A stretch of 64,000 nt of DNA from assembly GCA_023417475.1 (NCBI GenBank), contig JAEZFP010000073.1, positions 33,221 through 97,220 of the forward strand, written 5' to 3'. This document shows, in pieces, positions 45,647 to 54,746 of the stretch; positions within the stretch are counted from its first letter, which is position 1; the number at the start of each line of letters is the position of its first letter. The notes beneath the pieces were generated by a model that was given only the letters and a program-made list of their open reading frames with translations, was not told where the DNA came from and searched no databases. This stretch comes from Bacillota bacterium. Lineage in GTDB: Bacteria; Bacillota; UBA4882; UBA8346. The translations under genes were made by a program, and so were the position numbers.

Positions 45647-46402
45647 TTGAACGACTGTAATCCCTGGCTTCAAGCCGGTGAACATCTGGATCGTCTTGGC
45701 TATCAAGGGCTTTCAATAATTCAAAACCCGTCGAAATTTAAGTTTACGATGGATTCGTTTTTGCTGACCGGATTTGTTACTCCAAAGGTGGATGAGAAGC
45801 TGATTGACTTGGGAACCGGCAGCGGGGTCTTGACGCTGCTTTTGGCAGGCCAGGACGGGCTGCGGCAGGTCGTTGGAGTTGAAATCCAACCGGAACTGGC
45901 GGAGCTTGCCCGCAGAAACGTCTTGTTAAATCAACTTGAAACCAATATTACGATTATCGAGGCCGATCTGCGGGAATTGCCGGAAAATATCAGTCCCAAT
46001 TCGTTTCACTGGGTGATTGCCAATCCGCCGTATTTTCCGGTGACCGGCGGCGTGGTCTCGGAAAATCCGGCGTTAGCGCAAGCGAAATTTGAGCTTACCT
46101 GCAATCTCGACGATTTGTTGCGCACGATGTCCAGGTTGGTCAAGGGAAACGGACGGGTTGCCCTGATCTATCCGGCGGAGCGGTTAGCCACGCTCTTGAC
46201 CAAATTGGAGCAGTATCATCTTACGCCCAAACGCCTCTGTTTGATCCATAGTTTCGCCCATACCGCCAGCAATCTCTGTCTGGTGGAGGCTCGTCCGGGA
46301 GCGAAATCGGGCGTGACAGTTCTACCGCCGCTATTTATCTACCAAGCGGAAGGTGTTTATTCGGAATCCATGAATCAAATTTTCCTCGGCAAGAAATTCT
46401 AA
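45647..46402 (+). CDS. TrmN6-like tRNA1(Val) adenine-N6 methyltransferase
   Basis: A 251-residue SAM-dependent methyltransferase with SAM motif I LIDLGTGSGVLTLLLA and catalytic NPPYFP (N6-adenine type). The N-terminal segment LSIIQNPSKFKFTMDSFLLTGFV is characteristic of the YabB/TrmN6 (YfiC) family in Firmicutes. Expected reaction: m6A at position 37 of tRNA-Val. Start TTG at 45647, 8 bases after AAAGGAG. Confidence 0.82.
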   Translation: MNDCNPWLQAGEHLDRLGYQGLSIIQNPSKFKFTMDSFLLTGFVTPKVDEKLIDLGTGSGVLTLLLAGQDGLRQVVGVEIQPELAELARRNVLLNQLETNITIIEADLRELPENISPNSFHWVIANPPYFPVTGGVVSENPALAQAKFELTCNLDDLLRTMSRLVKGNGRVALIYPAERLATLLTKLEQYHLTPKRLCLIHSFAHTASNLCLVEARPGAKSGVTVLPPLFIYQAEGVYSESMNQIFLGKKF

Positions 46403-46456
46403 TAAGAGAAATGCAAAGCGTTTTTTGCAGTTTCAATCTCCCAGCCGAGGTGTCCT

Positions 46457-47857
46457 ATGTCCAACTGGCAACCGCTTTATAATCCGCGGCTGCAGCGAGC
46501 GTGCGCCACTCTTCCGGGTAAGTTTTTTAAGGAAGAACGTTGGTATGCGGATCGCGGCACGGAACAACAGTTGATTTTGGAGGATTCATTGCAATTTGGC
46601 AATTCATCCGGCCAAACTTTTCTATCGTTCAATCTTTTTCGACCCGAGTCCCGCCCGGGTTATTTTTATTTCATCCCTTTGTTGGCATTGGAACAACCGG
46701 GCTTGCTTTTCCAACGCGAGCATCTCTTTGAGAACGAGGGCTTTTTCTTTTATGACGGAATCGCCACCCCGGAGTATATCCGCTTAATCGAAGACTTGTT
46801 AGCCAACGGCGGGGTTTTCAACGCATTGCGCGGCAAGTTTTATTTTAACCCGTTGGGCGGGTTTTTCGATCCCGGGTTTACGGTTCACGGTCGTTCGAGC
46901 AATTCGCTGTTGTTAGTGACCCATCAATATTTGATCAAAAATTACCGGCGGATTTATCCGGGCGTCAATCCCGAGTTAACGTTGTACCTGGCTTTGACCA
47001 AATTGCAATCGGATGAAGTTCCGGCCATTTTGGGAAGTATTGTCTATCGGGCGTCCCAAGAGTATACACTAGGTATTGTGCAGCAATTCATTGCCAATCA
47101 GGGCAGTGGATGGGAGGTTTGGGGGGAATTGTTGGCTCAAAACGAGCCGGACACCGAGATTTTGTTTCGTCAAGCCTACCGGCTTGGAGCAGTAATGGCG
47201 GGCCTGCACCGTAAATTGTACCAGATTGCCCGGTCCGAGGGGAGAATTCAGCCGCTGACCCCGGAAGACCTGCGACGCCGTTTTCAGCCATTTTTTGACG
47301 GGGTCGTTCAATATTCGGAGATCTTCCAAAGTCATCACGAGCGGGTGATCGCAACCATGCGACAGTTCATGGCGGAGTTCGGCGCTGCCGATTTGGGCCA
47401 GCAATTCCGGATCCATGGCGATCTTCATCTGGAACAAGTGTTAAAGACCGAACCGGGTTGGAAAGTGATTGACTTTGAGGGGGAACCGCTTAAAAGTATC
47501 GTCGAACGGGAAAACTATGATTCGCCATTGAAAGATTTGGCCTCCATGCTCCGCTCGATCAGTTACCGTGTCTACACTATTTCCCAGGAGCCGGGTTGGG
47601 TGGCGACCCATGAGCATTTGCTGGTCTCCGGTTTAGTCAACGGCTATTTCGAGACCTGTCAGGAATTTGGCGCTGCGTTTCTGCCACGCTCCGACAGTTT
47701 TGCAAAGCTATTGCTCTTTTTCCAAGTGGAGCGCGTGGTGTATGAATGCGATTATGAGCGGAAATATCGTCCGGATTGGTTGGACGTGCCGTTACAGGGA
47801 ATGCTGGCGCTTATCGGTCAGATGGAAACAATGATGAAAAGAGGGGTTTGTCCATGA
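46457..47857 (+). CDS. Maltokinase-like phosphotransferase
   Basis: A 466-residue aminoglycoside-phosphotransferase-fold kinase. The C-terminal lobe has RIHGDLHLEQVLKT (catalytic loop), WKVIDFEGEPLKSIVERE (metal-binding DFEGEP) and SPLKDLASMLRSISYRVY, which match maltokinase (Mak/Pep2). The N-terminal cap domain is divergent. Maltokinase makes maltose-1-phosphate, the donor for GlgE. It overlaps the GlgM-like gene by 4 bases, which supports a role in the maltose-1-phosphate/alpha-glucan route. GlgE itself is not in the window. Confidence 0.78.
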   Translation: MSNWQPLYNPRLQRACATLPGKFFKEERWYADRGTEQQLILEDSLQFGNSSGQTFLSFNLFRPESRPGYFYFIPLLALEQPGLLFQREHLFENEGFFFYDGIATPEYIRLIEDLLANGGVFNALRGKFYFNPLGGFFDPGFTVHGRSSNSLLLVTHQYLIKNYRRIYPGVNPELTLYLALTKLQSDEVPAILGSIVYRASQEYTLGIVQQFIANQGSGWEVWGELLAQNEPDTEILFRQAYRLGAVMAGLHRKLYQIARSEGRIQPLTPEDLRRRFQPFFDGVVQYSEIFQSHHERVIATMRQFMAEFGAADLGQQFRIHGDLHLEQVLKTEPGWKVIDFEGEPLKSIVERENYDSPLKDLASMLRSISYRVYTISQEPGWVATHEHLLVSGLVNGYFETCQEFGAAFLPRSDSFAKLLLFFQVERVVYECDYERKYRPDWLDVPLQGMLALIGQMETMMKRGVCP

Positions 47858-49029
47858 AAGCTGCGTTATTCACCAATGAGTTTCCGCCCTATATTTACGG
47901 CGGCGCCGGTGTTCACGTCGATTATCTTTCAAAAGCCTTGGCCAAGCTGATTGAGGTCGAAGTCCGGGCGTTTGGAGATCAAAACGAGCAATCGGGAACG
48001 CTCCGGACGATTGGATTTCCCGGTTGGGATTGGTTGCATAATACCGATCAACCGTTCGCGAAAGTGCTGCAAACCTTGGCGGTAAACCTGGCTTTTAACA
48101 ACCTAGCCCTGCAGGCGGATATCGTGCATTGTCATACGTGGTACACTTTTTTTGCCGGGTTTCTGGCCAAATCATTGTATTCGGTCCCGTTGATCGTCAC
48201 TATGCATAGTCTTGAGCCGTTACGTCCCTGGAAAGAAGAACAATTGGCCACCGGTTATGCCCTAAGTTCGTGGATTGAGCGGACCGGCGTTTTAACCGCA
48301 GACCGGATTGTGGCTGTCTCTGAAGAGATGAAACAGGATATTCTCAAGTATTATCCCGTCCCGCCGGAACGGGTCGTGGTCATCCATAACGGCGTTGATC
48401 TCGAACAATATCAACCGACCGCCGAGCGTAGTTATCTGGACGAAAAGGGGATAACCCAACCGTATTTGTTGTTTGTTGGGAGAATCAGCCGGCAAAAAGG
48501 GATTTTTCAATTATTGGACGCCATGGCCCTACTACAGGATGTCGACGTGAAGTTGGTTTTATGCGCCAGCGCGCCGGACACCCCGGAGTTGGAAACGGAA
48601 TTGCGGACGAAGATCGGCGTCAACCCGCAAATTATCTGGATCAACGAGATGGTGCCAAAGCCTCAGGTGATTCAGTTATATTCGCATGCCGACAGTTTCG
48701 TCTGCCCGTCAGTTTACGAACCGTTCGGAATTATTAATCTGGAAGCGATGGCTTGCCAGGCCCCGGTGGTGGCGTCACGGGTCGGGGGGATCAAAGAGGT
48801 GGTGGTCGACGGCGTGACCGGACTGTTGGTGCCACCCGATCAACCGCGGCAACTGGCGGCGGCGATCCGGCGTTTGCTGAATGAGCGGGGCTTGCGGGAG
48901 CAGTTCCGGGCGCAAGGACGAAAACGAGTGGAAGAGCTTTTCAGTTGGCAGGCGATCGCCCAACGTACCGTGACCTTATATGAAGACGTTCTCAAAACGA
49001 GTGCTTCCGAAGTTTTACTGAAAGTGTAA
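47854..49029 (+). CDS. GT4 glycosyltransferase, GlgM/GlgA-like
   Basis: A 391-residue GT-B enzyme. It starts MKAALFTNEFPPYIYGGAGVHVDYLS, the hallmark of actinobacterial-type glycogen synthase, which in Mycobacterium is GlgM, making maltose-1-phosphate from ADP-glucose and glucose-1-phosphate. Other motifs: ADIVHCHTW, VIHNGVDLEQY, FVGRISRQKGI and the E-x7-E nucleotide site YEPFGIINLEAMA. The ATG overlaps the stop of the maltokinase gene and follows GAGGGG. GlgM versus ADP-glucose glycogen synthase cannot be separated by sequence reading alone. Confidence 0.82.
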   Translation: MKAALFTNEFPPYIYGGAGVHVDYLSKALAKLIEVEVRAFGDQNEQSGTLRTIGFPGWDWLHNTDQPFAKVLQTLAVNLAFNNLALQADIVHCHTWYTFFAGFLAKSLYSVPLIVTMHSLEPLRPWKEEQLATGYALSSWIERTGVLTADRIVAVSEEMKQDILKYYPVPPERVVVIHNGVDLEQYQPTAERSYLDEKGITQPYLLFVGRISRQKGIFQLLDAMALLQDVDVKLVLCASAPDTPELETELRTKIGVNPQIIWINEMVPKPQVIQLYSHADSFVCPSVYEPFGIINLEAMACQAPVVASRVGGIKEVVVDGVTGLLVPPDQPRQLAAAIRRLLNERGLREQFRAQGRKRVEELFSWQAIAQRTVTLYEDVLKTSASEVLLKV

Positions 49030-49141
49030 AAAAATAGGACTTTAGCCTTATAAAGCATTTACCAGTTCGACCGATATATATTTTGTAAGAAGCAAGGATG
49101 CTGTTTACCGCCATGGAAGGCGGATTATATATGAAATAACG

Positions 49142-49164
49142 GCGGGAAAAATCCCGCTTTTTTT
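49142..49164 (+). terminator. Rho-independent terminator
   Basis: GCGGGA-AAAA-TCCCGC followed by seven T. A small CCGCC/GGCGG hairpin precedes it at 49108-49123. Confidence 0.92.
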
Positions 49165-49268
49165 GTATTTTGAATTAACATAGAACGCGGATGATTAAGC
49201 TTGTAAGTTTTACTATGCTAAAAACCTAATCCGGCCTCACTGCATAAAATATTGCGGAGGTGGGATGG

Positions 49269-49532
49269 ATGGAGAATGAACGGTGCATTCGCCAGCGAAT
49301 CGATTGGTTGACCGGGTTGATCGCCTCGTTGAGCGGCAGTAGCCGACAATTAAGTTTAACCGCCTTGGACCTGCAGTCATTGGCGCTTACGAAGAAACAT
49401 CAATTGGAAGCCGCGAGTGATCGCGTTGATGATCTAGGCGATATTATCACCAAATTAATCTGTGAATTAGAGGCGCAGATCTGCCCGATGACCCAAAGGA
49501 TTCAGGAGATGACCTTCGAAGACCCGGGGTGA
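49269..49532 (+). CDS. Hypothetical helical protein
   Basis: An 87-residue protein, predicted mainly helical from its composition (RQRIDWLTGLIASLSG, DRVDDLGDIITKLICELEAQI). The ATG at 49269 follows GGAGGTGGG. No family recognised. It lies 95 bases before a CheY-like gene and could act with it, which is only a neighbourhood guess. Confidence 0.6.
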   Translation: MENERCIRQRIDWLTGLIASLSGSSRQLSLTALDLQSLALTKKHQLEAASDRVDDLGDIITKLICELEAQICPMTQRIQEMTFEDPG

Positions 49533-49626
49533 TTTACTCGGAGTATCGATTAGCGACGCTGCAACAAACCGCATAACCAACAATCGTACCACGCAAATTT
49601 ATCAACGAATGAAGAAAGGAATTTCC

Positions 49627-49989
49627 ATGAAAAAAAAGGTATTAATCGTTGATGACGCCATAATCAGTCGGATGTTTTTGAAGCAGATTTTCGAAGAAGG
49701 CGATTACGAAGTCGTTGGCGAAGCCAATAACGGTCTTGAAGGAATCCGCTGTTATCAGGAACTGCATCCCGATCTGGTGACCATGGATATCACGATGCCC
49801 ATGATGAACGGCATCGAAGCATTGCGACAAATTCGCCGGTTCGATCCCGAGGCAAAGGTTTTAATGTGTACGGCGTTAGGACAGAAATTCCGGATTGCCG
49901 AGGCGATGGAAGCGGGGGCCGCCGCTTTTGTGGTAAAACCGTTTCAGAAAGACGCAGTGCTGGAAGCGGTCAGGAAAATCATTAACTGA
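49627..49989 (+). CDS. CheY-like single-domain response regulator
   Basis: A 120-residue receiver domain alone: VLIVDDAIISR (acidic pair), phosphoryl-acceptor Asp54 in DLVTMDITMPMMNG, Thr in LMCTALGQ and the Lys in FVVKPFQ. No output domain. The sequence is closest in style to CheY of Firmicutes, but no chemotaxis genes are in the window, so its kinase is unknown. ATG at 49627 follows AAAGGAA. Confidence 0.9.
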   Translation: MKKKVLIVDDAIISRMFLKQIFEEGDYEVVGEANNGLEGIRCYQELHPDLVTMDITMPMMNGIEALRQIRRFDPEAKVLMCTALGQKFRIAEAMEAGAAAFVVKPFQKDAVLEAVRKIIN

Positions 49990-50060
49990 GAGTCGATTGA
50001 GGCGTTTGTGCCAGTGCCGCATGGGCATTGGGGTAAATGACGGGCATTGCGAGAATCAAG

Positions 50061-50108
50061 GGGCTGTTTTCCATGGACGGGACCGTTCATCCGGCAACAG
50101 CTTTTTTT
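50061..50108 (+). terminator. Long terminator hairpin
   Basis: An outer stem GCTGTT/AACAGC and an inner 8-bp stem ATGGACGG/CCGTTCAT (one G-T pair) are followed by seven T. It ends the CheY-like unit. Confidence 0.85.
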
Positions 50109-50184
50109 GATGCTCGCGTTAATGCGAGACGATGCATGACGGTTGGACTTCGATGGGAAGTGTAGTTGGTCACGTTCGAAGCAT

Positions 50185-50246
50185 CACCCAGCCCGGAAGG
50201 GCTTGAGACCGGTTTTCAACGTAGCCCTGACCTTTAGGTCTGGGTG
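50185..50246. repeat. Multi-hairpin element, possibly REP-like
   Basis: The outer 7-bp stem CACCCAG/CTGGGTG encloses the hairpins GCCC-GGAA-GGGC and GACC-TTTA-GGTC, and an alternative stem GGGCT/AGCCC with TTGA/TCAA. The cloverleaf-like shape and tetraloops resemble REP/BIME palindromes or a structured RNA. No second copy was found in the window. The surrounding 50109-50275 contains a further hairpin CTCGCG/TGCGAG and no gene. Confidence 0.45.
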
Positions 50247-50275
50247 GACTTATTGAAGCGAAGCGATTGAACGCC

Positions 50276-50719
50276 CTAATTCAACAACACCTTTGCTCCC
50301 GCCACGATTAGGATAATCCCGCCCAATTTCCATAAATTGAATGGAATTTGCTCCATCCCGAGCAGACCAAAATGGTCGATCAGATAGGCGGTAAGCAGTT
50401 GGGCGCCGATGATGGCAGTGGTCGCGACCCCCACCCCTAGCTTGGGAATGCTGACCGCTACGCCAAATATGATGCCAACCCCGATCGGTCCGCCCAACCA
50501 CGCGTACCATGGCACCGCGGCGATCTTGCCGAAACTGCCGTTTCCCCAAATCAGCAATAATACTCCCGCAGTGATTGTCCCCAACAAATGGACGCTGAAG
50601 GTCCCTTCGAGTAAACCGATGACTTTTCCCAAGAGACTGTTGAGCGTCCCCTGGATCGCCATTAACGCGCCTGACCCCGCCGCAAACAACAACGGGATCA
50701 ATCTGCCCTTATCCGCCAT
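50276..50719 (-). CDS. DMT-superfamily membrane protein (YdcZ/DUF606)
   Basis: A 147-residue protein with five predicted transmembrane helices, family signature GALMAIQGTLNSLLGKVIGLLEGTFSVHLLGTI and a C-terminal LWKLGGIILIVAGAKVLL. YdcZ-type half-transporters carry a five-helix unit of the drug/metabolite transporter fold; substrate unknown. The ATG at 50719 follows GGAGGAG. Confidence 0.85.
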   Translation of the reverse strand: MADKGRLIPLLFAAGSGALMAIQGTLNSLLGKVIGLLEGTFSVHLLGTITAGVLLLIWGNGSFGKIAAVPWYAWLGGPIGVGIIFGVAVSIPKLGVGVATTAIIGAQLLTAYLIDHFGLLGMEQIPFNLWKLGGIILIVAGAKVLLN

Positions 50720-50820
50720 GCCTTCTCCTCCTAAAGCTAGTCTTGCCCGTTGAAAAAGATACATATCCGAGTTAAATTCCGGCATAAAATTGGTTGAACA
50801 GGTGGAAACGGGGTGAGGGA

Positions 50821-51561
50821 ATGGAACTGCTCAAGGCCACTGTTTTAGGGCTGGTGACGGGCGTTGCCGGAACCATGGTCGGGGGGCTGTCTGTCCTGTT
50901 TCGCTCGGGAGCGGGTCTGACCAAACAGAGTTGGTTGTTGGGGTTTTCGGGGGGAATCATGGTCGCGGTGGTATTGTTTGATCTTTGGCCGGAAGCTTGG
51001 CATTATGGCGGGCTGTTTCCAACATTGGCGGGGACAATCGTCGGTATGCTGTTGGTCCAATATTTTGAAGCTTTTCTGCAATGGATCCCATGGTACCGCC
51101 GGCGCAAATTTTCCCGTTTCGCCAAAGTCGGATTGTTATTGGGCGTGGGGATCGGGGTACATAATTTTCCGGAAGGAGTCGCGTTGGGAACGACCTATAT
51201 CGCCAATCCGAGTCTGAGCGGATGGTTGGGATTAGCGTTATTAATGTCGCTACATAATATTCCCGAAGGAATGGTGATGGCTTCGGCATTGCAAATTGGC
51301 AAGATCGCCGTGGCCAAGATCGTTGGCGCCCTCTTCTTAGTCGAGCTGCCGATGGCGCTGGGGAGTACGGTCGGCGCGTTTTTGGGCACTTTAGCGCCGA
51401 TCATGATCGCATTGTCATTGGGTTTTGCCGGTGGGGCAATGTTTTTGCTGGTGGCGAAAGAATTGATTCCAATGGCTAAAAAACTGGCGGGAATCTTTTG
51501 GGTTGGGACTGGATTTATTGCCGGTCTGGCGGTGGGTTTGGTTTTGGTTCAGTTTGTCTAA
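50821..51561 (+). CDS. ZIP family metal transporter
   Basis: A 246-residue transporter with the two metal-site helices IGVHNFPEGVALG and LHNIPEGMVMA (HNxPEG in each), typical of the ZupT/ZIP family importing zinc or other divalent metals. Eight helices are predicted. ATG at 50821 follows GGGGTGAGGG. Its stop overlaps the stop of convergent cimA; no terminator hairpin separates them. Confidence 0.92.
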   Translation: MELLKATVLGLVTGVAGTMVGGLSVLFRSGAGLTKQSWLLGFSGGIMVAVVLFDLWPEAWHYGGLFPTLAGTIVGMLLVQYFEAFLQWIPWYRRRKFSRFAKVGLLLGVGIGVHNFPEGVALGTTYIANPSLSGWLGLALLMSLHNIPEGMVMASALQIGKIAVAKIVGALFLVELPMALGSTVGAFLGTLAPIMIALSLGFAGGAMFLLVAKELIPMAKKLAGIFWVGTGFIAGLAVGLVLVQFV

Positions 51562-53141
51562 AGATTTTCAGTTTTTTGGTCTTTCTTCAGATGGATTCCG
51601 TATTCGATGCTGTCAACCAGCGCTTCCCAGGAGGCTTCAATAATGTTCTCCGAAACGCCCACCGTGCCCCAGGAGTTCTGCCCGTCGCTGCTCTCGATCA
51701 AAACCCGGACTTTGGCTGCGGTGCCCCGGTCTTCGTCAAGAACCCGCACTTTATAGTCGGTGAGTTCAATGTCGGAGATCTCCGGATAAAAACGGTGCAA
51801 GGCCTTACGGATGGCCGAGTCCAAAGCGTTAACCGGTCCGTCGCCTTCGGCGGCGGTGATTTCCCGTTCGTCGCCCACTCCGACTTTGATGGTCGCCTCG
51901 GAGAAAACCGGCTGATCGCCGCGTTTTTCGACGATGAGCCGAAACCCTTCGAGGGTGAACGCTTTTTCAAACAGGTTGAACGCTTTTTTGATTTGTAAAT
52001 CAAAAGAAGCTTCGGCCGCTTCAAACTGGTAGCCGCCGTTTTCCAGCTCTTTGAGGTGATTGGTCAAGGCCAGGATCTGGGGATCCTCTTTTTTGGTTTG
52101 CGGCATGATCTCCCGTACTTTGGTCAGAATCGTGCTGCGACCGGCCTGATCCGACAGGAGAAAACGCCGTTTATTCCCGACTTGTTCGGAGCGGATATGT
52201 TCCAAAGTCGTCGGATTTTTCAGCACCGCGTCCACGTGGGTGCCGGCTTTATGCGCAAACGCCGAGGCTCCGACATAAGGCTGACGCTCATCGTGATGCA
52301 GGTTGGCTAATTCGGATATGTATCGCGAAACCTCGGTTAATTCGGTAAGATGGGGTTTGACTTTGGCGTTTAGACCCAACTTCAACACCAACGTCGGGAT
52401 GATGCTGGATAAGTTGGCATTGCCGCACCGTTCGCCGTAACCGTTAAACGTACCTTGAACATGTGACGCTCCGCTTTGTACCGCCATAATGGTCGAGGCC
52501 ACCGCGGTCCCGGAATCGTTGTGAAAATGAACGCCGATCGGAATCGGCAAACTTTGTTGTACTGTTTTGACAATCTCGATCGCCTCAAGGGGGAGTGTGC
52601 CGCCGTTGGTGTCGCAAAGCGCAATCGTGTTAACGCCGCCCCGTACGGCCGCCCGTAAAGTTTCCAGGGCATATTGGGGGTTGGTTTTATAGCCGTCGAA
52701 GAAATGTTCGGCGTCATAGATGACTTCCCGGCCGTGACGTTTAAGGTAAGCCACCGAATCTTCGATGATTTGAAGGTTTTCCCCCAAAGAGACCCGTAAA
52801 ACTTCCAATGCGTGAAGATCCCAACTTTTGCCGAAGATGGCCACGGCTTTGGTACCGGTGGCCAACAGGTCGTTTAAGGTTTTATCGTCTTCGGGGTGAT
52901 TATTGGCGCGGCGGGTACTGCCGAACGCCGCCAGTGTGGCGTGCTTGAACCGCATTTTTGCAGCCGCTTGATAAAATTCCCAATCCTTCGGATTGGAGCC
53001 GGGCCAACCGCCTTCAATATAATTAATGCCTAGTTGATCCAACTTGCGAACAATGCGCAGTTTATCCTGGACTGAATAATAAACGCCTTCACCCTGCGTA
53101 CCGTCGCGAAGGGTGGTGTCGTAAAAGATCACTTCGGACAT
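51558..53141 (-). CDS. cimA: Citramalate synthase CimA
   Basis: A 527-residue enzyme condensing acetyl-CoA and pyruvate to (R)-citramalate, the first step of the threonine-independent isoleucine route. Motifs are IFYDTTLRDGTQGEGV (catalytic Arg/Asp), EGGWPGSNPKD (citramalate-synthase type), GVHFHNDSGTAVA (metal His pair) and GTFNGYGERCGNANL, plus a C-terminal LeuA regulatory domain (~390-510). AAGGAGG precedes the ATG. The 194-base upstream region shows no T-box features. Confidence 0.93.
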   Translation of the reverse strand: MSEVIFYDTTLRDGTQGEGVYYSVQDKLRIVRKLDQLGINYIEGGWPGSNPKDWEFYQAAAKMRFKHATLAAFGSTRRANNHPEDDKTLNDLLATGTKAVAIFGKSWDLHALEVLRVSLGENLQIIEDSVAYLKRHGREVIYDAEHFFDGYKTNPQYALETLRAAVRGGVNTIALCDTNGGTLPLEAIEIVKTVQQSLPIPIGVHFHNDSGTAVASTIMAVQSGASHVQGTFNGYGERCGNANLSSIIPTLVLKLGLNAKVKPHLTELTEVSRYISELANLHHDERQPYVGASAFAHKAGTHVDAVLKNPTTLEHIRSEQVGNKRRFLLSDQAGRSTILTKVREIMPQTKKEDPQILALTNHLKELENGGYQFEAAEASFDLQIKKAFNLFEKAFTLEGFRLIVEKRGDQPVFSEATIKVGVGDEREITAAEGDGPVNALDSAIRKALHRFYPEISDIELTDYKVRVLDEDRGTAAKVRVLIESSDGQNSWGTVGVSENIIEASWEALVDSIEYGIHLKKDQKTENL

Positions 53142-53335
53142 TTTGGCGGCCTCCTTAAAGTTGTTTATTGTATGACATTACTGTTGATATTAGGTCAATT
53201 TTAATCCGTAACCCCGCGGTTGTCAATGTCATTTCCGAAAAATCCCTGTTAAACTCCGAACGGCTTGGGCCCCGGCCCGCCTTTGGCACCATGCGCCGGT
53301 TTTAAACATAAAGTAATACGCGGGGGTATGGGATA

Positions 53336-54616
53336 ATGGCATGGCAATTATTAAAAGCGACCGAGCTGCCGTTAGGCAAGCGTAACTTGCGTTTTGGCGA
53401 TTTCGGCGCAGATGTCCGCCAATTACAGGAGTTGTTGAAGAAAAGCGGGTTTTATTTCGGACAATGCGACGGCTGGTATGGCGTGTTGACCGAGGAAGCG
53501 GTTGGATTGTTTGAGAAGACTTTTCAACTTCGGGTGGATGGTCGCGCCGGCCGAGAGGTGCTCAAAGCGTTGCGAGATTCAGCCCGGCGGACGGGTCGGA
53601 TTATCTATACCGTGAAACCCCAGGAGACGTTAAAAGCAATTTCGCAAGTGTTTCAGGTGCACCCGGACGCTTGGGGGACCATCGCGGGGCAAGGTAATCC
53701 GCAACGTTCGCTGTATCCGGGCATGAAGTTGCTGCTTAATGAGAAGGCGATCTTTCTTTGGGAGAAACCCGGTGTGAAAACAGCTGAAATTCAACATACC
53801 GCCCAAATCGGCGGGGAATGCCGCTTCGGCTTGGATAACGAATGGATCTTCCCGGAAACTGCCGAACCGGGAGCTTACCCTTTCGTAACGGGTGAAACCG
53901 CTGATTGGGACCGACTGCTGGTTGACCGGAAACGCTGGGAGCTTTGGGCAAAGCCGCTGCGAAAGCTCCCCAAGTTCCGTTGGGGAATGGATTTGCGTCA
54001 TGCCCCGTTGGAAGCGGTGTTTCAATGGGTGGGGCTGATCAAGTTTTTGAAGGGCAATCAGCTTGCTCCGCAGTTTCTGATATTGCCGTTGCCGACGGTT
54101 AAGAAATCCGGTTTTTCGGAGCAAATATTCTGGTTGAATCTGCCGCTGTTGGCGCGGGAGGTTGGCTGGGTCGGGTTGGAACCGCAGCTGGATTGGGCGG
54201 ATCCGGGCGCCTATCAAAACAGCGAGGTTCGGGCGGAGCAATCCCTGCAACGTCTCCTGCAACTGGGCGTAAACGGCAAAACGCTATGGATCGGTCATGG
54301 AATGGCTTGGGATTGGAATGGAGAAACCTCGACCCCGGAACGGGTCCCATTTCGGGAAGTCCGGTTGCTTCAGGCGATGAATCATCGAAACAGTGCGGTT
54401 CGGGTTGGCGCGGGGTTATCACAATTGAATTATTTAAAACGGCGGGCGCCGCACACGCTCATCTTCCGGGATGAACAGGATTGGCTGCATTTGCTGAAAA
54501 TTTCCATTAAATATCAATTGCTTGGTTTGGTGTTGCGCGAATATGCGCAGTTAGGCAAAATAGGCAATGACTTGATCGCGGCGAGTTTCGCGGTGTTACC
54601 GGAGGCGAAGCTGTAG
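53336..54616 (+). CDS. Peptidoglycan-binding/LysM protein with GH18-like C-terminal domain
   Basis: A 426-residue protein. Residues ~15-75 are a PG_binding_1 domain (FGDFGADVRQLQELLKKSGFYFGQCDGWYGVLTEEAVGLFE), ~90-137 a LysM domain (IYTVKPQETLKAISQVF...LYPGMKLLL), and ~200-420 a TIM-barrel-like region reminiscent of GH18 spore enzymes such as SleL/YaaH. The GH18 catalytic DxxDxDxE is not found; the nearest strand reads GWVGLEPQLDW. There is no signal peptide, as in other forespore- or mother-cell-deployed spore proteins. It is probably a spore cortex/coat binding protein and may be catalytically inactive. Confidence 0.65.
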   Translation: MAWQLLKATELPLGKRNLRFGDFGADVRQLQELLKKSGFYFGQCDGWYGVLTEEAVGLFEKTFQLRVDGRAGREVLKALRDSARRTGRIIYTVKPQETLKAISQVFQVHPDAWGTIAGQGNPQRSLYPGMKLLLNEKAIFLWEKPGVKTAEIQHTAQIGGECRFGLDNEWIFPETAEPGAYPFVTGETADWDRLLVDRKRWELWAKPLRKLPKFRWGMDLRHAPLEAVFQWVGLIKFLKGNQLAPQFLILPLPTVKKSGFSEQIFWLNLPLLAREVGWVGLEPQLDWADPGAYQNSEVRAEQSLQRLLQLGVNGKTLWIGHGMAWDWNGETSTPERVPFREVRLLQAMNHRNSAVRVGAGLSQLNYLKRRAPHTLIFRDEQDWLHLLKISIKYQLLGLVLREYAQLGKIGNDLIAASFAVLPEAKL

Positions 54617-54658
54617 CAACCCAATAAATTAAGCTGTGAATCACTTTGGCCAACGAAT

Positions 54659-54676
54659 CCCTTCCTCAAGGAAGGG
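54659..54676 (+). terminator. Short hairpin after the LysM gene
   Basis: CCCTTCC-TCAA-GGAAGGG followed by GCTTTTGG; a weak terminator or processing hairpin. Confidence 0.55.
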
Positions 54677-54693
54677 GCTTTTGGAGTATTGCG

Positions 54694-54746
54694 CCGGAGC
54701 GAAAAGGCCGAGCCCCGGGCTGTGACCTTTTCGCTCCGGTTTTTAT
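54694..54746 (+). terminator. Strong terminator with 14-bp stem
   Basis: CCGGAGCGAAAAGG pairs perfectly with CCTTTTCGCTCCGG (54694-54707 with 54726-54739), followed by five T. From here to 54951 there is a G-rich, non-coding stretch that should contain the promoter of the SPOCS gene; no unambiguous sporulation promoter could be assigned. Confidence 0.9.

Noticed and set aside
53142..53335. T-box or other amino-acid leader before cimA
   Set aside because: No T-box sequence, specifier loop or terminator/antiterminator pair was found.
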